Below are positions 45,328 through 53,909 of a stretch of 61,899 nt of DNA, one piece after another. Position numbers and translations under genes: made by a program. The number at the start of each line of letters is the position of its first letter. Position 1 is the stretch's first letter. The stretch is taken from contig CACKHK010000004.1 in assembly GCA_902599955.1 (NCBI GenBank), forward strand, positions 1 to 61,899, read 5' to 3'. The stretch comes from an uncultured Pelagibacteraceae bacterium. GTDB lineage: Bacteria; Pseudomonadota; Alphaproteobacteria; Pelagibacterales; Pelagibacteraceae. Under the pieces are notes generated by a model. The model worked only from the letters and a program-made list of their open reading frames with translations. It was not told the origin of the DNA and did not search any database.

Positions 45328-46152
45328 TTTTAAATCCAAAGCTTGGATACTATGAGTTAATTCACCTACTGATATTCTATCAACTTTTGTTGAGGCTAAA
45401 TTTTTAATGTTTTTCAAAGTTACTCCTCCAGAGGCTTCGGTCTCATATTTTCCTTTTGCATGTCTAACAGCTACTTTTAGATTTTTTGGGCTCATATTAT
45501 CAAATAAAACTGTATTAAATTTTAGTCCATTAATTCTTTTAAATTGTTTTAAACTGTCAACCTCAACAGTAATTTTTCTTCCCTTTTTAGTATTAATTGC
45601 TTTTTTCACTATCTCTTCAAATTTCTTTGATGATGCCAGATGATTATCTTTTATTAAAAACTCATCACTTAAATTAAATCTATGGTTAGTTCCGCCTCCC
45701 AGTTTTACAGCATACTTTTGAATAACTCTTAAATTTGGGATTGTTTTTCTAGTACAACAAATTTTTGTTTTCTTACCTACTTTTTTTACAAATTTATTGG
45801 TCTTAGTTGCAATCCCTGAAATATGAGAGAGAAAATTTAGAGCCACTCTTTCTCCAATTAATATATTTTTAATCTTACCTTCAATTACAGCAATTACAGA
45901 ACCTTTGGTAATTTTAGATCCTTCCTTTTTTTTTATATGAAATTTAATGTTTTTGTCTAATAAATTAAAAGCTTCTTTAGCAAATTCTAGACCTCCTATA
46001 ATTCCTTTTTGATTACTTATTAATTTAACTTTTGAAATTGAATTATTATTTAATAAATTTGTTGTTATATCTCCTGAAGGGTAAAGGTCCTCATTAAGAG
46101 CAAGCTTACAGGTTGATCGGATAAAATTTTTACTTAATTGAATTTTCGGCAC
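45316..46152 (-). CDS. nadC: Nicotinate-nucleotide pyrophosphorylase (QPRTase)
   Basis: This 278-residue protein contains LNEDLYPSGDITTNLL, ILIGERVALNFLSHISGIAT, CCTRKTIPNLRVIQKYAVKLGGGTNHRFNLSDE in parts, LIKDNHLA and ETEASGGVTLKNI. It makes nicotinate mononucleotide from quinolinate and PRPP. It follows nadA by 5 bases. Together they give two of the three steps from aspartate to NaMN; nadB or an aspartate dehydrogenase is not in the window. Confidence 0.96.
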   Translation of the reverse strand: MPKIQLSKNFIRSTCKLALNEDLYPSGDITTNLLNNNSISKVKLISNQKGIIGGLEFAKEAFNLLDKNIKFHIKKKEGSKITKGSVIAVIEGKIKNILIGERVALNFLSHISGIATKTNKFVKKVGKKTKICCTRKTIPNLRVIQKYAVKLGGGTNHRFNLSDEFLIKDNHLASSKKFEEIVKKAINTKKGRKITVEVDSLKQFKRINGLKFNTVLFDNMSPKNLKVAVRHAKGKYETEASGGVTLKNIKNLASTKVDRISVGELTHSIQALDLKLEI

Positions 46153-46157
46153 AGAAT

Positions 46158-47147
46158 TTATCTGCCTATTTCAGCCATTCTCTCTACTGATTTCCTAGCT
46201 TTCTCAATTGTATCATTATCCATAATTAATTCATTACTTTCGTTTTCTAGGCAGTCAAGAATTTTTGGAAGTGTAATTCTTTTCATGTGAGGACATAAGT
46301 TACACGGCCTAATAAATTCTACATTAGGATTGTCAATTTGAACATTGTCACTCATTGAGCATTCTGTAACCATCATAACTTTTTCAGGCTGGTTGTCCTT
46401 TACATATTTAATCATTCCACTTGTTGAGCCAGCAAAATCACTTGCCTGTATTACATCTGGCGGGCATTCAGGATGGGCAATAATTTTGATTCCTGGGTTA
46501 TTTTTTCTAATTTCATTTATTTCTTCATCATTGAACTGTTCATGAACTTCACAAGTACCCTTCCAAGAAATAATTTCCACATCTGTTTGGGAAGCAACAT
46601 ATTTTGCTAAATAGTCATCAGGTAAGAAAATTACTTTTTTTACACCTAAAGAATTTACAATTTTAACAGCATTTGCTGATGTACAACAAACATCAGTTTC
46701 AGCTTTGACATCTGCGGAAGTATTTACATAAGAGACTACTGGAACTCCTGGATAACATTTTTTTAAATTTATTACATCTTCTCCTGTTATTGATGAGGAT
46801 AAAGAGCAACCAGCCTTCATGTCAGGTAGCAAAACTTTTTTGTTTGGGCTCATTAGTTTTGCAGTTTCTGCCATGAAATGTACTCCACACATAACGATAA
46901 TATCAGCCTCAGTTTTTGATGCCTCAATTGCTAAAGCCAATGAGTCAGCTGAGAAATCAGAGATACCGTGATATATTTCTGGTGTTTGATAATTATGCGC
47001 AAGAATCACGGCATTTTTTTCTTTTTTTAATTTATTTATTTTATAAATGTATGGAGCGTGTAATGCCCATTCTATTTCTGGAATGGATTTTGAAACCTTC
47101 TGATATATAGGATCTGTTGCTAATTTTACTTCAGTCGTGAATTCCAT
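46158..47147 (-). CDS. nadA: Quinolinate synthase
   Basis: This 329-residue protein has the three [4Fe-4S] ligand contexts of NadA: LPDMKAGCSL (C114), the cysteine in WKGTCEVHEQF, and the RPCNLCPHMKR region near the C terminus. It also has AVILAHNYQTPEI at the substrate site. It condenses iminoaspartate with DHAP to quinolinate for NAD. It forms an operon with nadC. The promoter must lie in the 58-base gap to the divergent tRNA-Leu gene. Confidence 0.96.
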   Translation of the reverse strand: MEFTTEVKLATDPIYQKVSKSIPEIEWALHAPYIYKINKLKKEKNAVILAHNYQTPEIYHGISDFSADSLALAIEASKTEADIIVMCGVHFMAETAKLMSPNKKVLLPDMKAGCSLSSSITGEDVINLKKCYPGVPVVSYVNTSADVKAETDVCCTSANAVKIVNSLGVKKVIFLPDDYLAKYVASQTDVEIISWKGTCEVHEQFNDEEINEIRKNNPGIKIIAHPECPPDVIQASDFAGSTSGMIKYVKDNQPEKVMMVTECSMSDNVQIDNPNVEFIRPCNLCPHMKRITLPKILDCLENESNELIMDNDTIEKARKSVERMAEIGR

Positions 47148-47205
47148 AATAAAAACTTATCAACTTGAAATAGAATTGTCATTCATTTAATCTGACGCAT
47201 TATTT

Positions 47206-47291
47206 GCGGCCATGCTGAAATTGGTAGACAGGCACGGTTGAGGGCCGTGTGAGCCTAGCTCATGAGAGTTCGATTCTCTCTGGCCGCACCA
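47206..47291 (+). tRNA. tRNA-Leu (GAG)
   Basis: An 86-base class II tRNA with a long variable arm and encoded CCA. The acceptor stem is GCGGCCA/TGGCCGC, the anticodon stem-loop CACGG-TTGAGGG-CCGTG gives GAG (reads CTC/CTT), the variable arm is GAGCCTAGCTC-like, and the T loop is TTCGATT. It lies alone, head-to-head with nadA and tail-to-tail with the tmRNA gene. Confidence 0.97.
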
Positions 47292-47312
47292 TTAATTGGC
47301 TCTGAATATTAG

Positions 47313-47341
47313 AAAAGGGGCGTTCTGTTGCCAGGTGCCCC
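47313..47341 (-). terminator. Terminator / 3' hairpin of ssrA
   Basis: On the minus strand GGGGC and GCCCC form a 5 bp all-GC stem around a 15-base loop, followed by TTTT. It marks the end of the coding piece precursor and may also be a pseudoknot stem. Confidence 0.65.
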
Positions 47342-47369
47342 AAACCCCGTAACTTAATTAGTAAACTAA

Positions 47370-47399
47370 TTAAGCTGCAAGTGCGTAACTTTCGTTAGC
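47370..47399 (-). other. tmRNA proteolysis tag reading frame
   Basis: The minus strand reads GCT AAC GAA AGT TAC, then GCA CTT GCA GCT TAA, giving ANESYALAA and stop. With the Ala carried by tmRNA the tag would be AANESYALAA. The YALAA end is identical to that of the E. coli tag and supplies the ClpXP degron. An upstream in-frame AAT could extend it by one residue. Confidence 0.85.
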
Positions 47400-47579
47400 A
47401 TTTATAAATTAGCCCGTTACGGCGGAACAATACCGAACGAAAGAACAACTTTTAGACACCCGTCGATCCTAATTCACCCCCTTAAGTTGTAAATGGTGGA
47501 GGTGGTGGGTACTGCCCCCACGTCCGTAATGGTTATTACGAAATTCGTTTATCGTCATAGTTGGAAAACCAACACTATT

Positions 47580-47607
47580 AATATAAAACCAAATAATAGA
47601 GATTCAA
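47580..47607 (-). promoter_or_regulatory. Probable ssrA promoter
   Basis: On the minus strand TTGAAT (47607-47602) and TATATT (47585-47580) are separated by 16 bases. Transcription would start near 47573, where a GTTGG/CCAAC hairpin begins. The -35 element lies 10 bases from the thyX start on the other strand. Confidence 0.5.
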
Positions 47608-47617
47608 TAATTTATTC

Positions 47618-48565
47618 ATGAAACTTACAAAAGATCAAATAAACGATATAAAAGAACAACAATCTCAAGATAACAAAACTAAAAGAGTTACAGCTCCTGA
47701 ATTAGAAAAAATTTTATATGAGGCTTTGCCAGCTTTAGATCACGGTTTTATAAGAGTTATTGATTATATGGGGGATGATAGCTCAATTGTTCAGTCTGCA
47801 AGAGTTTCATATGGTAAGGGGACTAAACAAGTTTCAACAGATAGTGGATTAATTAAGTATCTGATGCGTCACTGGCATAGCACTCCATTTGAAATGTGTG
47901 AGATTAAATATCATGTCAAATTACCAATTTTTATAGCTAGACAATGGATTAGACATCGTACAGCAAATGTAAATGAATACTCGGCAAGATATTCAATATT
48001 AGATAAAGAATTTTATTTACCTGATCCAGAAAATTTAGCTGCACAATCAATAGCAAACAGACAAGGTCGAGGTGATGTTATTGAAGGAGAACAAGCAAAA
48101 GAAGTTTTAGAACTTTTAAAAAATGATGCTGAAAGAACATATCACAACTATGAGACTATGCTAAATCAAAAATATGATGGATCTACCATTGATGATAATA
48201 AAAAAGGTCTAGCTAGGGAGTTAGCGAGAATGAATTTAACTTTGAATACATATACACAGTGGTACTGGAAAACAGATTTGCTTAACTTAATGAATTTTTT
48301 AAGATTGCGTGCAGATCATCATGCACAATACGAAATAAGAGTTTATGCAGATATTATGTTGGATACATTAAAGAGATGGGTTCCAATTACTTATGATGCT
48401 TTCATGGATTATAGAGTAGGTGGGACTGAAGTTTCAGCAAAAGGTAAAATTATTATTCAAAAGTTATTAAAAGGTGAAGATGTAAATATCGATAATTCTG
48501 GACTTTCAAAAAGAGAATGGAATGAATTAATGGAAGCTTTTGAAATTAAAGATAAGATTGTTTAA
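47618..48565 (+). CDS. thyX: Flavin-dependent thymidylate synthase
   Basis: This 315-residue protein carries the ThyX signature RHRx7S as RHR (112-114) through S122 in [19 protein letters not shown], and the C-terminal [15 protein letters not shown]. It methylates dUMP with methylene-THF and FAD, replacing ThyA. ThyX uses folate more sparingly because THF, not DHF, is the product. It is divergent from ssrA and overlaps mrp tail-to-tail by 20 bases. Confidence 0.97.
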   Translation: MKLTKDQINDIKEQQSQDNKTKRVTAPELEKILYEALPALDHGFIRVIDYMGDDSSIVQSARVSYGKGTKQVSTDSGLIKYLMRHWHSTPFEMCEIKYHVKLPIFIARQWIRHRTANVNEYSARYSILDKEFYLPDPENLAAQSIANRQGRGDVIEGEQAKEVLELLKNDAERTYHNYETMLNQKYDGSTIDDNKKGLARELARMNLTLNTYTQWYWKTDLLNLMNFLRLRADHHAQYEIRVYADIMLDTLKRWVPITYDAFMDYRVGGTEVSAKGKIIIQKLLKGEDVNIDNSGLSKREWNELMEAFEIKDKIV

Positions 48566-49370
48566 TCTTCTCAGCAAATTCTAAATAAACTTTTGTTATT
48601 TCGTGATCTGGATCTTTTTCAACAATAGGAATACCCATATCTCCATATTTCCCTACATCAGCATTAATAGGAATTTGACCTAAAAATTTTTTTTCAAATT
48701 CTTTAGCTGTTCTTTCAACGCCATTCTCACCGAAAATTGAATATTTTTTACCATCATCCCCAATAAAATGACTCATATTATCTATTAAACCAATGATATT
48801 CACTTTTAATTTATCAAACATTCTTATACCTCTTTTAACATCTTGAAGAGCTATCTCCTGAGGAGTTGACACAATTATTGCACCATCAACTTTTATTTCT
48901 TGTGCAAAAGTTAATTGAGTGTCACCTGTGCCAGGAGGCATATCCACAATTATAAAATCTAAATCTTTCCATCCAACTTTTTGGGTAAAGGTTTTTATTG
49001 CACTCGTTACCATAGGTCCTCGCCATATCATTGGAGTTTGTTCATCAGTGAGAAATCCAATAGACATGCACTGAATATCATACTTGATGATCGGTTTTAA
49101 GATTTGACCATCACTTTCAGGTTTTTCATTAATTGAAAATAATTTAGGTAAAGATGGCCCATAGATATCCGCATCTAAAATTCCAACTTTGCAACCAACT
49201 TTTTTTAAAGCTAAGGCCAAATTCGTAGCAAAAGTTGATTTTCCAACACCACCTTTTGCGCTTGAAATGGCAATTGTAAATTTAGTGCCTGGAATAGGGT
49301 TTCTTTTGAAGGTTTTAGGCTCTGTTTTTGCCTTCATTGTGTCACTAAGACCTACTTTTTTATCGTTCAT
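48546..49370 (-). CDS. mrp: Mrp/ApbC-type P-loop ATPase (Fe-S carrier)
   Basis: This 274-residue protein has the deviant Walker [69 protein letters not shown] and [17 protein letters not shown]. It is a Mrp/NBP35 family ATPase thought to deliver Fe-S clusters; NadA in the window is one Fe-S protein. The N-terminal MIP18 (DUF59) domain of longer homologues is absent; only about 35 residues precede the P-loop. The CxxC of some members is not visible either. It faces hflK across 53 bases. Confidence 0.92.
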   Translation of the reverse strand: MNDKKVGLSDTMKAKTEPKTFKRNPIPGTKFTIAISSAKGGVGKSTFATNLALALKKVGCKVGILDADIYGPSLPKLFSINEKPESDGQILKPIIKYDIQCMSIGFLTDEQTPMIWRGPMVTSAIKTFTQKVGWKDLDFIIVDMPPGTGDTQLTFAQEIKVDGAIIVSTPQEIALQDVKRGIRMFDKLKVNIIGLIDNMSHFIGDDGKKYSIFGENGVERTAKEFEKKFLGQIPINADVGKYGDMGIPIVEKDPDHEITKVYLEFAEKIKQSYL

Positions 49371-49423
49371 AAAAATACACTTACCTTGTTTTTGACCATA
49401 AAGACACTATATAGATTGACATA

Positions 49424-50524
49424 ATGACGATTTATAAAAATCAAAGCCCGTGGGGCACGCCGCCTGGAAGTGGTGGAAGTGGTGGAAACGGAGGAGGTTT
49501 CAGAAGAGGCCCAACTCCCCCCAACTTAGATGAGGCAATTAAAAAATTACAGGACACAATAAATAAATTTACAGGAAGTAGCGCAGGTGGAAAAAAACCC
49601 ATCATACTTGGATTAATAATATTAGTTGTTATTTGGGCATTAAGTGGTTTGTACAGAGTTTTACCTGATGAGCAAGGTGTGGTTTTAAGATTTGGAAAAT
49701 TTGTTAACACTACTCAACCAGGATTAAATTATCATTTGCCATTTCCGATTGAAAGTGTGCTAACGCCTAAAGTAACAAAAGTAAACAGAATGGATATTGG
49801 TTTTAGATCAGAAAGAGACAGTGGATTTGGACAGGGTGGTGGAGTTGCAGATGTACCAGAGGAAAGTCTAATGTTAACTGGAGATGAAAATATTGTTAAT
49901 ATTGATTTTTCAGTATTTTGGGTGATTAAAGATGCGGGTAACTTTTTATTTAAAATTCAGGACCCAGAGGGAACAGTCAAAGCTGCAGCCGAAACAGCGA
50001 TGAGAGAAGTAATAGCAAGATCAGATATTCAACCAATTCTTACAGAAGGTAGAGCAGTTATTGAAAGAGATACACAAGATATTATACAAGGTATACTTGA
50101 TGAATATGAAAGTGGAGTGCAAATTACCCAAGTTCAAACTCAGAAAGCTGACCCACCTGATCAGGTAATTGATGCATTTAGAGATGTCCAGGCTGCTAGA
50201 GCTGATATGGAGAGATCTAAAAACGAAGCAGAAGCTTATGCTAATGATGTAATACCAAGAGCACGAGGAGAAGCTGCAAAAATTTTACAAGCTGCAGAGG
50301 CTTACAAAAAAGAAGTTGTCGCAAAAGCAGAGGGTGAAGCTAGCAGATTTTTGTCTATTTATGCAGAGTATGCAAAAGCAAAAGATGTAACTCAAGAGAG
50401 AATGTATTTAGAAACAATGGAGCAAGTCCTTGCAGATATTAACAAGATTATTATCGACAAAGACTCTGGATCTGGCGTAGTTCCTTATCTTCCATTACAA
50501 GAATTAAAGTCGGGGGCAAATTAA
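49424..50524 (+). CDS. hflK: FtsH protease modulator HflK
   Basis: This 366-residue protein has a Gly/Pro-rich cytoplasmic start (PWGTPPGSGGSGGNGGGF), one transmembrane helix around residues 62-80, then an SPFH/band 7 domain (EQGVVLRFGKFVNTTQPGLNYHLP) and a coiled-coil with the helix EAEAYANDVIPRARGEAAKI. HflK and HflC form a large periplasmic cage that encloses and controls FtsH. It overlaps hflC by one base. The clearly richer G+C of the glycine repeat is due to the Gly codons. Confidence 0.96.
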   Translation: MTIYKNQSPWGTPPGSGGSGGNGGGFRRGPTPPNLDEAIKKLQDTINKFTGSSAGGKKPIILGLIILVVIWALSGLYRVLPDEQGVVLRFGKFVNTTQPGLNYHLPFPIESVLTPKVTKVNRMDIGFRSERDSGFGQGGGVADVPEESLMLTGDENIVNIDFSVFWVIKDAGNFLFKIQDPEGTVKAAAETAMREVIARSDIQPILTEGRAVIERDTQDIIQGILDEYESGVQITQVQTQKADPPDQVIDAFRDVQAARADMERSKNEAEAYANDVIPRARGEAAKILQAAEAYKKEVVAKAEGEASRFLSIYAEYAKAKDVTQERMYLETMEQVLADINKIIIDKDSGSGVVPYLPLQELKSGAN

Positions 50525-51384
50525 TGAAAGCTGGAAAATTTATATTACCAATAGTTATTTTGATTGCCGCAACACTATTTTTTTCAATATTTATAGTTAA
50601 AGAAGTCAATCAAGCTATCGTTCTTCAGTTTGGAGATCCAAAAAGAATAATATTGAAACCTGGTCTTAATTTTAAGATTCCATTTATCCAAAATGTGGTT
50701 TTTTTAGATAAGAGGGTTTTAAATTTAGATACGCCTCCAGAGGAAGTAATTGCTTCAGATCAAAAACGTTTAATTGTCGATGCATTTGCAAGATTTCAAA
50801 TTGTTGATCCATTAAAATTTTATATTTCAGTGGGCAATGAAAGAGTTGCTAGATCAAGATTAGCTACGATTATAAATTCAAGAATAAGAAACGTATTAGG
50901 TCAACAAAAGTTACAAACATTACTATCTGAGGATAGATCTAAACAGATGGCCTTAATTCAACAAGGTGTAAATAATGAGGCGGAAAACTTTGGAATAAAG
51001 ATTGTTGATGTTAGAATTAAAAGGGCGGACTTACCTCAAGCTAACAGTGATGCAATTTTTAGAAGAATGCAAACTGAAAGGGAGAGAGAAGCAAAAGAAT
51101 TTAGAGCAAAAGGAGCAGAAATGGCTGTAACAATAACGTCTACTGCAGACAAAGAAGTCACAGTTATTCTTGCAGATGCTCAAAAAAAATCTGAGATAAT
51201 GAAAGGGGAAGGAGACGGTCTAAAGAATAAAATTTTTGCAGATGCATTTGGACAAGACCCAGAATTTTTTGGATTTTATAGAGCGATGCAAGCCTATCAA
51301 AAAGCCCTGATCGGTGGAGAAACATCTATGATTTTATCACCTGATAGTGAGTTTTTTAAATTTTTTGGAAATAAAGAAAACTAA
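50524..51384 (+). CDS. hflC: FtsH protease modulator HflC
   Basis: This 286-residue protein has an N-terminal transmembrane helix (FILPIVILIAATLFFSIFIV), the band 7 domain (VNQAIVLQFGDPKRIILKPGLNFKIP) and the HflC segment IKIVDVRIKRADLPQANSDAIFRRMQTERE followed by the C-terminal EFFGFYRAMQAYQKAL and SPDSEFFKFF. It assembles with HflK around FtsH in the inner membrane. It is complete and separated from the DUF2065 gene by 15 bases. Confidence 0.97.
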   Translation: MKAGKFILPIVILIAATLFFSIFIVKEVNQAIVLQFGDPKRIILKPGLNFKIPFIQNVVFLDKRVLNLDTPPEEVIASDQKRLIVDAFARFQIVDPLKFYISVGNERVARSRLATIINSRIRNVLGQQKLQTLLSEDRSKQMALIQQGVNNEAENFGIKIVDVRIKRADLPQANSDAIFRRMQTEREREAKEFRAKGAEMAVTITSTADKEVTVILADAQKKSEIMKGEGDGLKNKIFADAFGQDPEFFGFYRAMQAYQKALIGGETSMILSPDSEFFKFFGNKEN

Positions 51385-51399
51385 TTAAAATTATTTTAA

Positions 51400-51585
51400 A
51401 TGAAAGAATTGATCATAGCTTTTGGTCTTTTCTTGTTTATTGAAGGTGTTTTGTATGCCTTATTTCCATCAAAAATGAAAAATATGTTAAAAAAATTAGA
51501 TTTAATTGCAAACAGACAATTAAGAATAGGTGGATTATTTTTTGCTATAATTGGTTTTGCAATTATTTGGTATTTAAAAGTATGA
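51400..51585 (+). CDS. DUF2065 family small membrane protein
   Basis: This 61-residue protein has two hydrophobic helices (LIIAFGLFLFIEGVLYALFP and GGLFFAIIGFAIIWYL) joined by a basic loop with LDLIANRQLRIGG. This is the DUF2065/YjeT pattern found next to hflC in many Proteobacteria. No function is established. Its stop overlaps the degP start (ATGA), so it is translated with the HflKC-DegP quality-control genes. Confidence 0.85.
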   Translation: MKELIIAFGLFLFIEGVLYALFPSKMKNMLKKLDLIANRQLRIGGLFFAIIGFAIIWYLKV

Positions 51586-52979
51586 AAAATTTGGTAAAAA
51601 TTTTTGCTGTTTTATTAGTTTCATTTAATTATTTTTCTATCTCATTTGCAAATTCGATACCATCATCTTTTGCTGATCTTGCAGAAAGATTGATGCCTTC
51701 AGTTGTAAATATATCAACAACAACTACGGTTACGACAAGATCAAACCCTCTTCCATTTGAATTTCCTCCTGGGTCTCCTTTTGAGGATATGTTTGGTACA
51801 CCACAACAAAGACAGACTAGTGCATTAGGTTCAGGCTTTATAATTGATGAGGAAGGCATAGTGATTACAAATAACCACGTTATTCAGGGAGCACAAGATA
51901 TAGTAGTAAGAGTTAACGGTGATAAAGATTATAAAGCAAAAGTTCTTGGTGCTGATGCAGGAATGGATCTAGCAGTTTTAAAAATAGAGTCAGATGAAAA
52001 ATTTAAACCAGTAAATTTTGGTAATTCAGATAAGGCAAGAATAGGTGATTGGGTAATAGCAATAGGAAATCCTTTTGGTCTTGGTGGCACAGTTACTGCA
52101 GGAATAATATCTGCAAGAAATAGAAGCATAGGTTTATCCAGATATGAAGATTATATTCAAACTGATGCATCAATTAATCAAGGAAATTCTGGAGGCCCAC
52201 TATTCAACATGGCAGGTGATGTCATTGGAATAAATACCGCTATTTTAGGTCAATCAGGTTCAATAGGTATTGGCTTTGCAATTCCCTCAAATAGCGCTCA
52301 AAAAGTAATTAAACAACTAATAGAATTTGGAGAAACTAAAAGAGGTTGGCTTGGGGTTAGAATTCAAGTTGTTGATCAAGGAATTGCCGACGCAGAAAAT
52401 TTAGATAAACCAAGAGGAGCACTTGTTGCAAGTGTTGCAGAAAATAGTCCTTCAGACAAAGGAGGTATTAAACCAGGTGATATAATTTTAGAGTTTGACG
52501 GAAAACCTATAAATGAAATGAAAGAATTACCGAAGATTGTGGCAGATACAGATGTTGGAAAAAAAGTTACAGTGAAAGTTTGGAGAAACAAAAGAGAAAT
52601 AACCAAAGAAATAATTCTTGGAAGATTAGAAACATCTGAAGATTTCAAAGCGCAAAAACCAGTAATAGAAAAACCTAAAGTATCAAGAATTGATGGTTTA
52701 AAAATAGAAGTTCGTTTATTGAATAAAGATGATATTGAGTCAAGGAACTTGCCAAAAGGAACAAGTGGCGTTGTAATAACAAAAATAGATAAAGAAAGTC
52801 CAATTAATTACTTACAGGTAGGCAATATAATAGTCGAAGCTAATAGAAAAAAAATTAATACTATTGGCGATCTTGATAATGTAGTTAAGTTGAAATTAAG
52901 AAGTGACGAAAATAATTTATTGATTGCAATATATAATAATCAAAATCAGAGAACATACGTAGGCGTTAAGCTTAAATAG
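51582..52979 (+). CDS. degP: Periplasmic serine protease Do (DegP/HtrA)
   Basis: From the ATG at 51582 the protein has 465 residues, with a signal peptide (LVKIFAVLLVSFNYFSISFA). It has the catalytic triad H99 (ITNNHVIQG), D129 (AGMDLAVLKI) and S203 (INQGNSGGPLF), then two PDZ domains beginning near GWLGVRIQVVDQG and SRIDGLKIEVRLL. It degrades or refolds damaged periplasmic proteins. An upstream in-frame ATG at 51567 is less likely because it would disrupt the signal peptide and overlap more of the DUF2065 gene. RpoE/RpoH control is plausible but not visible. Confidence 0.96.
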   Translation: MKNLVKIFAVLLVSFNYFSISFANSIPSSFADLAERLMPSVVNISTTTTVTTRSNPLPFEFPPGSPFEDMFGTPQQRQTSALGSGFIIDEEGIVITNNHVIQGAQDIVVRVNGDKDYKAKVLGADAGMDLAVLKIESDEKFKPVNFGNSDKARIGDWVIAIGNPFGLGGTVTAGIISARNRSIGLSRYEDYIQTDASINQGNSGGPLFNMAGDVIGINTAILGQSGSIGIGFAIPSNSAQKVIKQLIEFGETKRGWLGVRIQVVDQGIADAENLDKPRGALVASVAENSPSDKGGIKPGDIILEFDGKPINEMKELPKIVADTDVGKKVTVKVWRNKREITKEIILGRLETSEDFKAQKPVIEKPKVSRIDGLKIEVRLLNKDDIESRNLPKGTSGVVITKIDKESPINYLQVGNIIVEANRKKINTIGDLDNVVKLKLRSDENNLLIAIYNNQNQRTYVGVKLK

Positions 52980-52983
52980 TCAA

Positions 52984-53892
52984 ATGGACCTTAAGTCCAA
53001 AATAATTTTAATATCAGGACCCACCGCATCAGGAAAATCTAAATTAGCAATTGATTTTGCTAAAAAAGTGAATGGAGAAATAATTAATGCAGATAGTATG
53101 CAGGTCTACAAAGAATTAAAAATATTAACAGCTAGACCCATAAAAGAAAATACCAATAAAATCAAACATCATTTATATGGCTTTCAAAGTGTAAAAAATG
53201 AATTTTCTACTGGTCAATGGTTAAAATTAGTTAAAAAAAAAATAAGAGAAATTAGAAATAAAAATAAAATACCTATTCTGGTTGGTGGCACTGGTCTTTA
53301 CTTTAAAGCATTAACAGATGGTTTAGTTAAGATACCGAAAATTCCTAAGACTATTAGAAATAAAATAAGATCTAAGCAAAAACAAATGGGTCAAAAGAAA
53401 TTTTATTTAAAACTTTTGAAATTAGATAAACTTGTAAAAAATAAAATAATCTCTACTGATATCCAAAGATCTTTAAGGGCCTATGAAGTAATTTACTTTA
53501 CAAAAAAATCAATCTTTGAGTGGTATAAAAAAACAAAATCACAATATATAATAGACGAATTTCTAAAAATTTATATTGATTATCCTAAAGAGATATTGGT
53601 CAATAAAATTTCGAAAAGGGTAGATCAAATGATAAAAGATGGGGCAGTCGAAGAGGTGCAAAACTTTGAAAAGCTGAATTTAAAGAGTGATAATAATCTT
53701 TATAAAGTTATTGGCATCAGAGAGATAAAAGATTTTATTGATAAAAAAACTTCATTGAAAGAAATGAAACTAAATATTGTAATAAAAACAAGACAATACG
53801 CTAAAAGACAGAGAACTTGGTCTAGAGGTCAAATGAATGATTGGCAAAAATTTGATCCTAAAGAGCTCTCAAAATTTATAAAAAAATTATAA
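52984..53892 (+). CDS. miaA: tRNA dimethylallyltransferase
   Basis: This 302-residue protein has the P-loop ISGPTASGKSKLAIDFA, then NADSMQVYKELKILTARP, VGGTGLYFKALTDGL and the C-terminal tRNA-binding RQYAKRQRTWSRGQM. It adds a dimethylallyl group to A37 of tRNAs reading UNN codons, using DMAPP from the isoprenoid pathway. It begins 4 bases after degP. In E. coli miaA also lies near hflKC but with hfq and hflX between, which are absent here. Confidence 0.96.
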   Translation: MDLKSKIILISGPTASGKSKLAIDFAKKVNGEIINADSMQVYKELKILTARPIKENTNKIKHHLYGFQSVKNEFSTGQWLKLVKKKIREIRNKNKIPILVGGTGLYFKALTDGLVKIPKIPKTIRNKIRSKQKQMGQKKFYLKLLKLDKLVKNKIISTDIQRSLRAYEVIYFTKKSIFEWYKKTKSQYIIDEFLKIYIDYPKEILVNKISKRVDQMIKDGAVEEVQNFEKLNLKSDNNLYKVIGIREIKDFIDKKTSLKEMKLNIVIKTRQYAKRQRTWSRGQMNDWQKFDPKELSKFIKKL

Positions 53893-53909
53893 TTTATCTC
53901 TACTATAAC

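Larger units (their letters stand above)
47313..47573 (-). ncRNA. ssrA: tmRNA, two-piece circularly permuted (alphaproteobacterial type)
   Basis: On the minus strand the acceptor piece comes first and ends in TACCCACCACCTCCACCA (CCA at 47494-47496), with T stem GTGGG/CCCAC. A 12-base insert (47482-47493) follows, then the coding piece starts GGGGGTGAATTAGGATCGACGGG-like at 47481. GGGGGTG pairs with CACCTCC across the insert to form the tRNA-like acceptor stem. The tag frame is at 47370-47399. A GGGGC/GCCCC hairpin with a T run ends the gene. tmRNA with SmpB rescues stalled ribosomes. The exact 5' end of the acceptor piece is not fixed by sequence; 47573 is an estimate. Confidence 0.93.

Noticed and set aside
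47525..47540. CGTAAT/ATTACG hairpin as an independent terminator or operator
   Set aside because: It lies within the acceptor piece of the permuted tmRNA and is better explained as part of that RNA.
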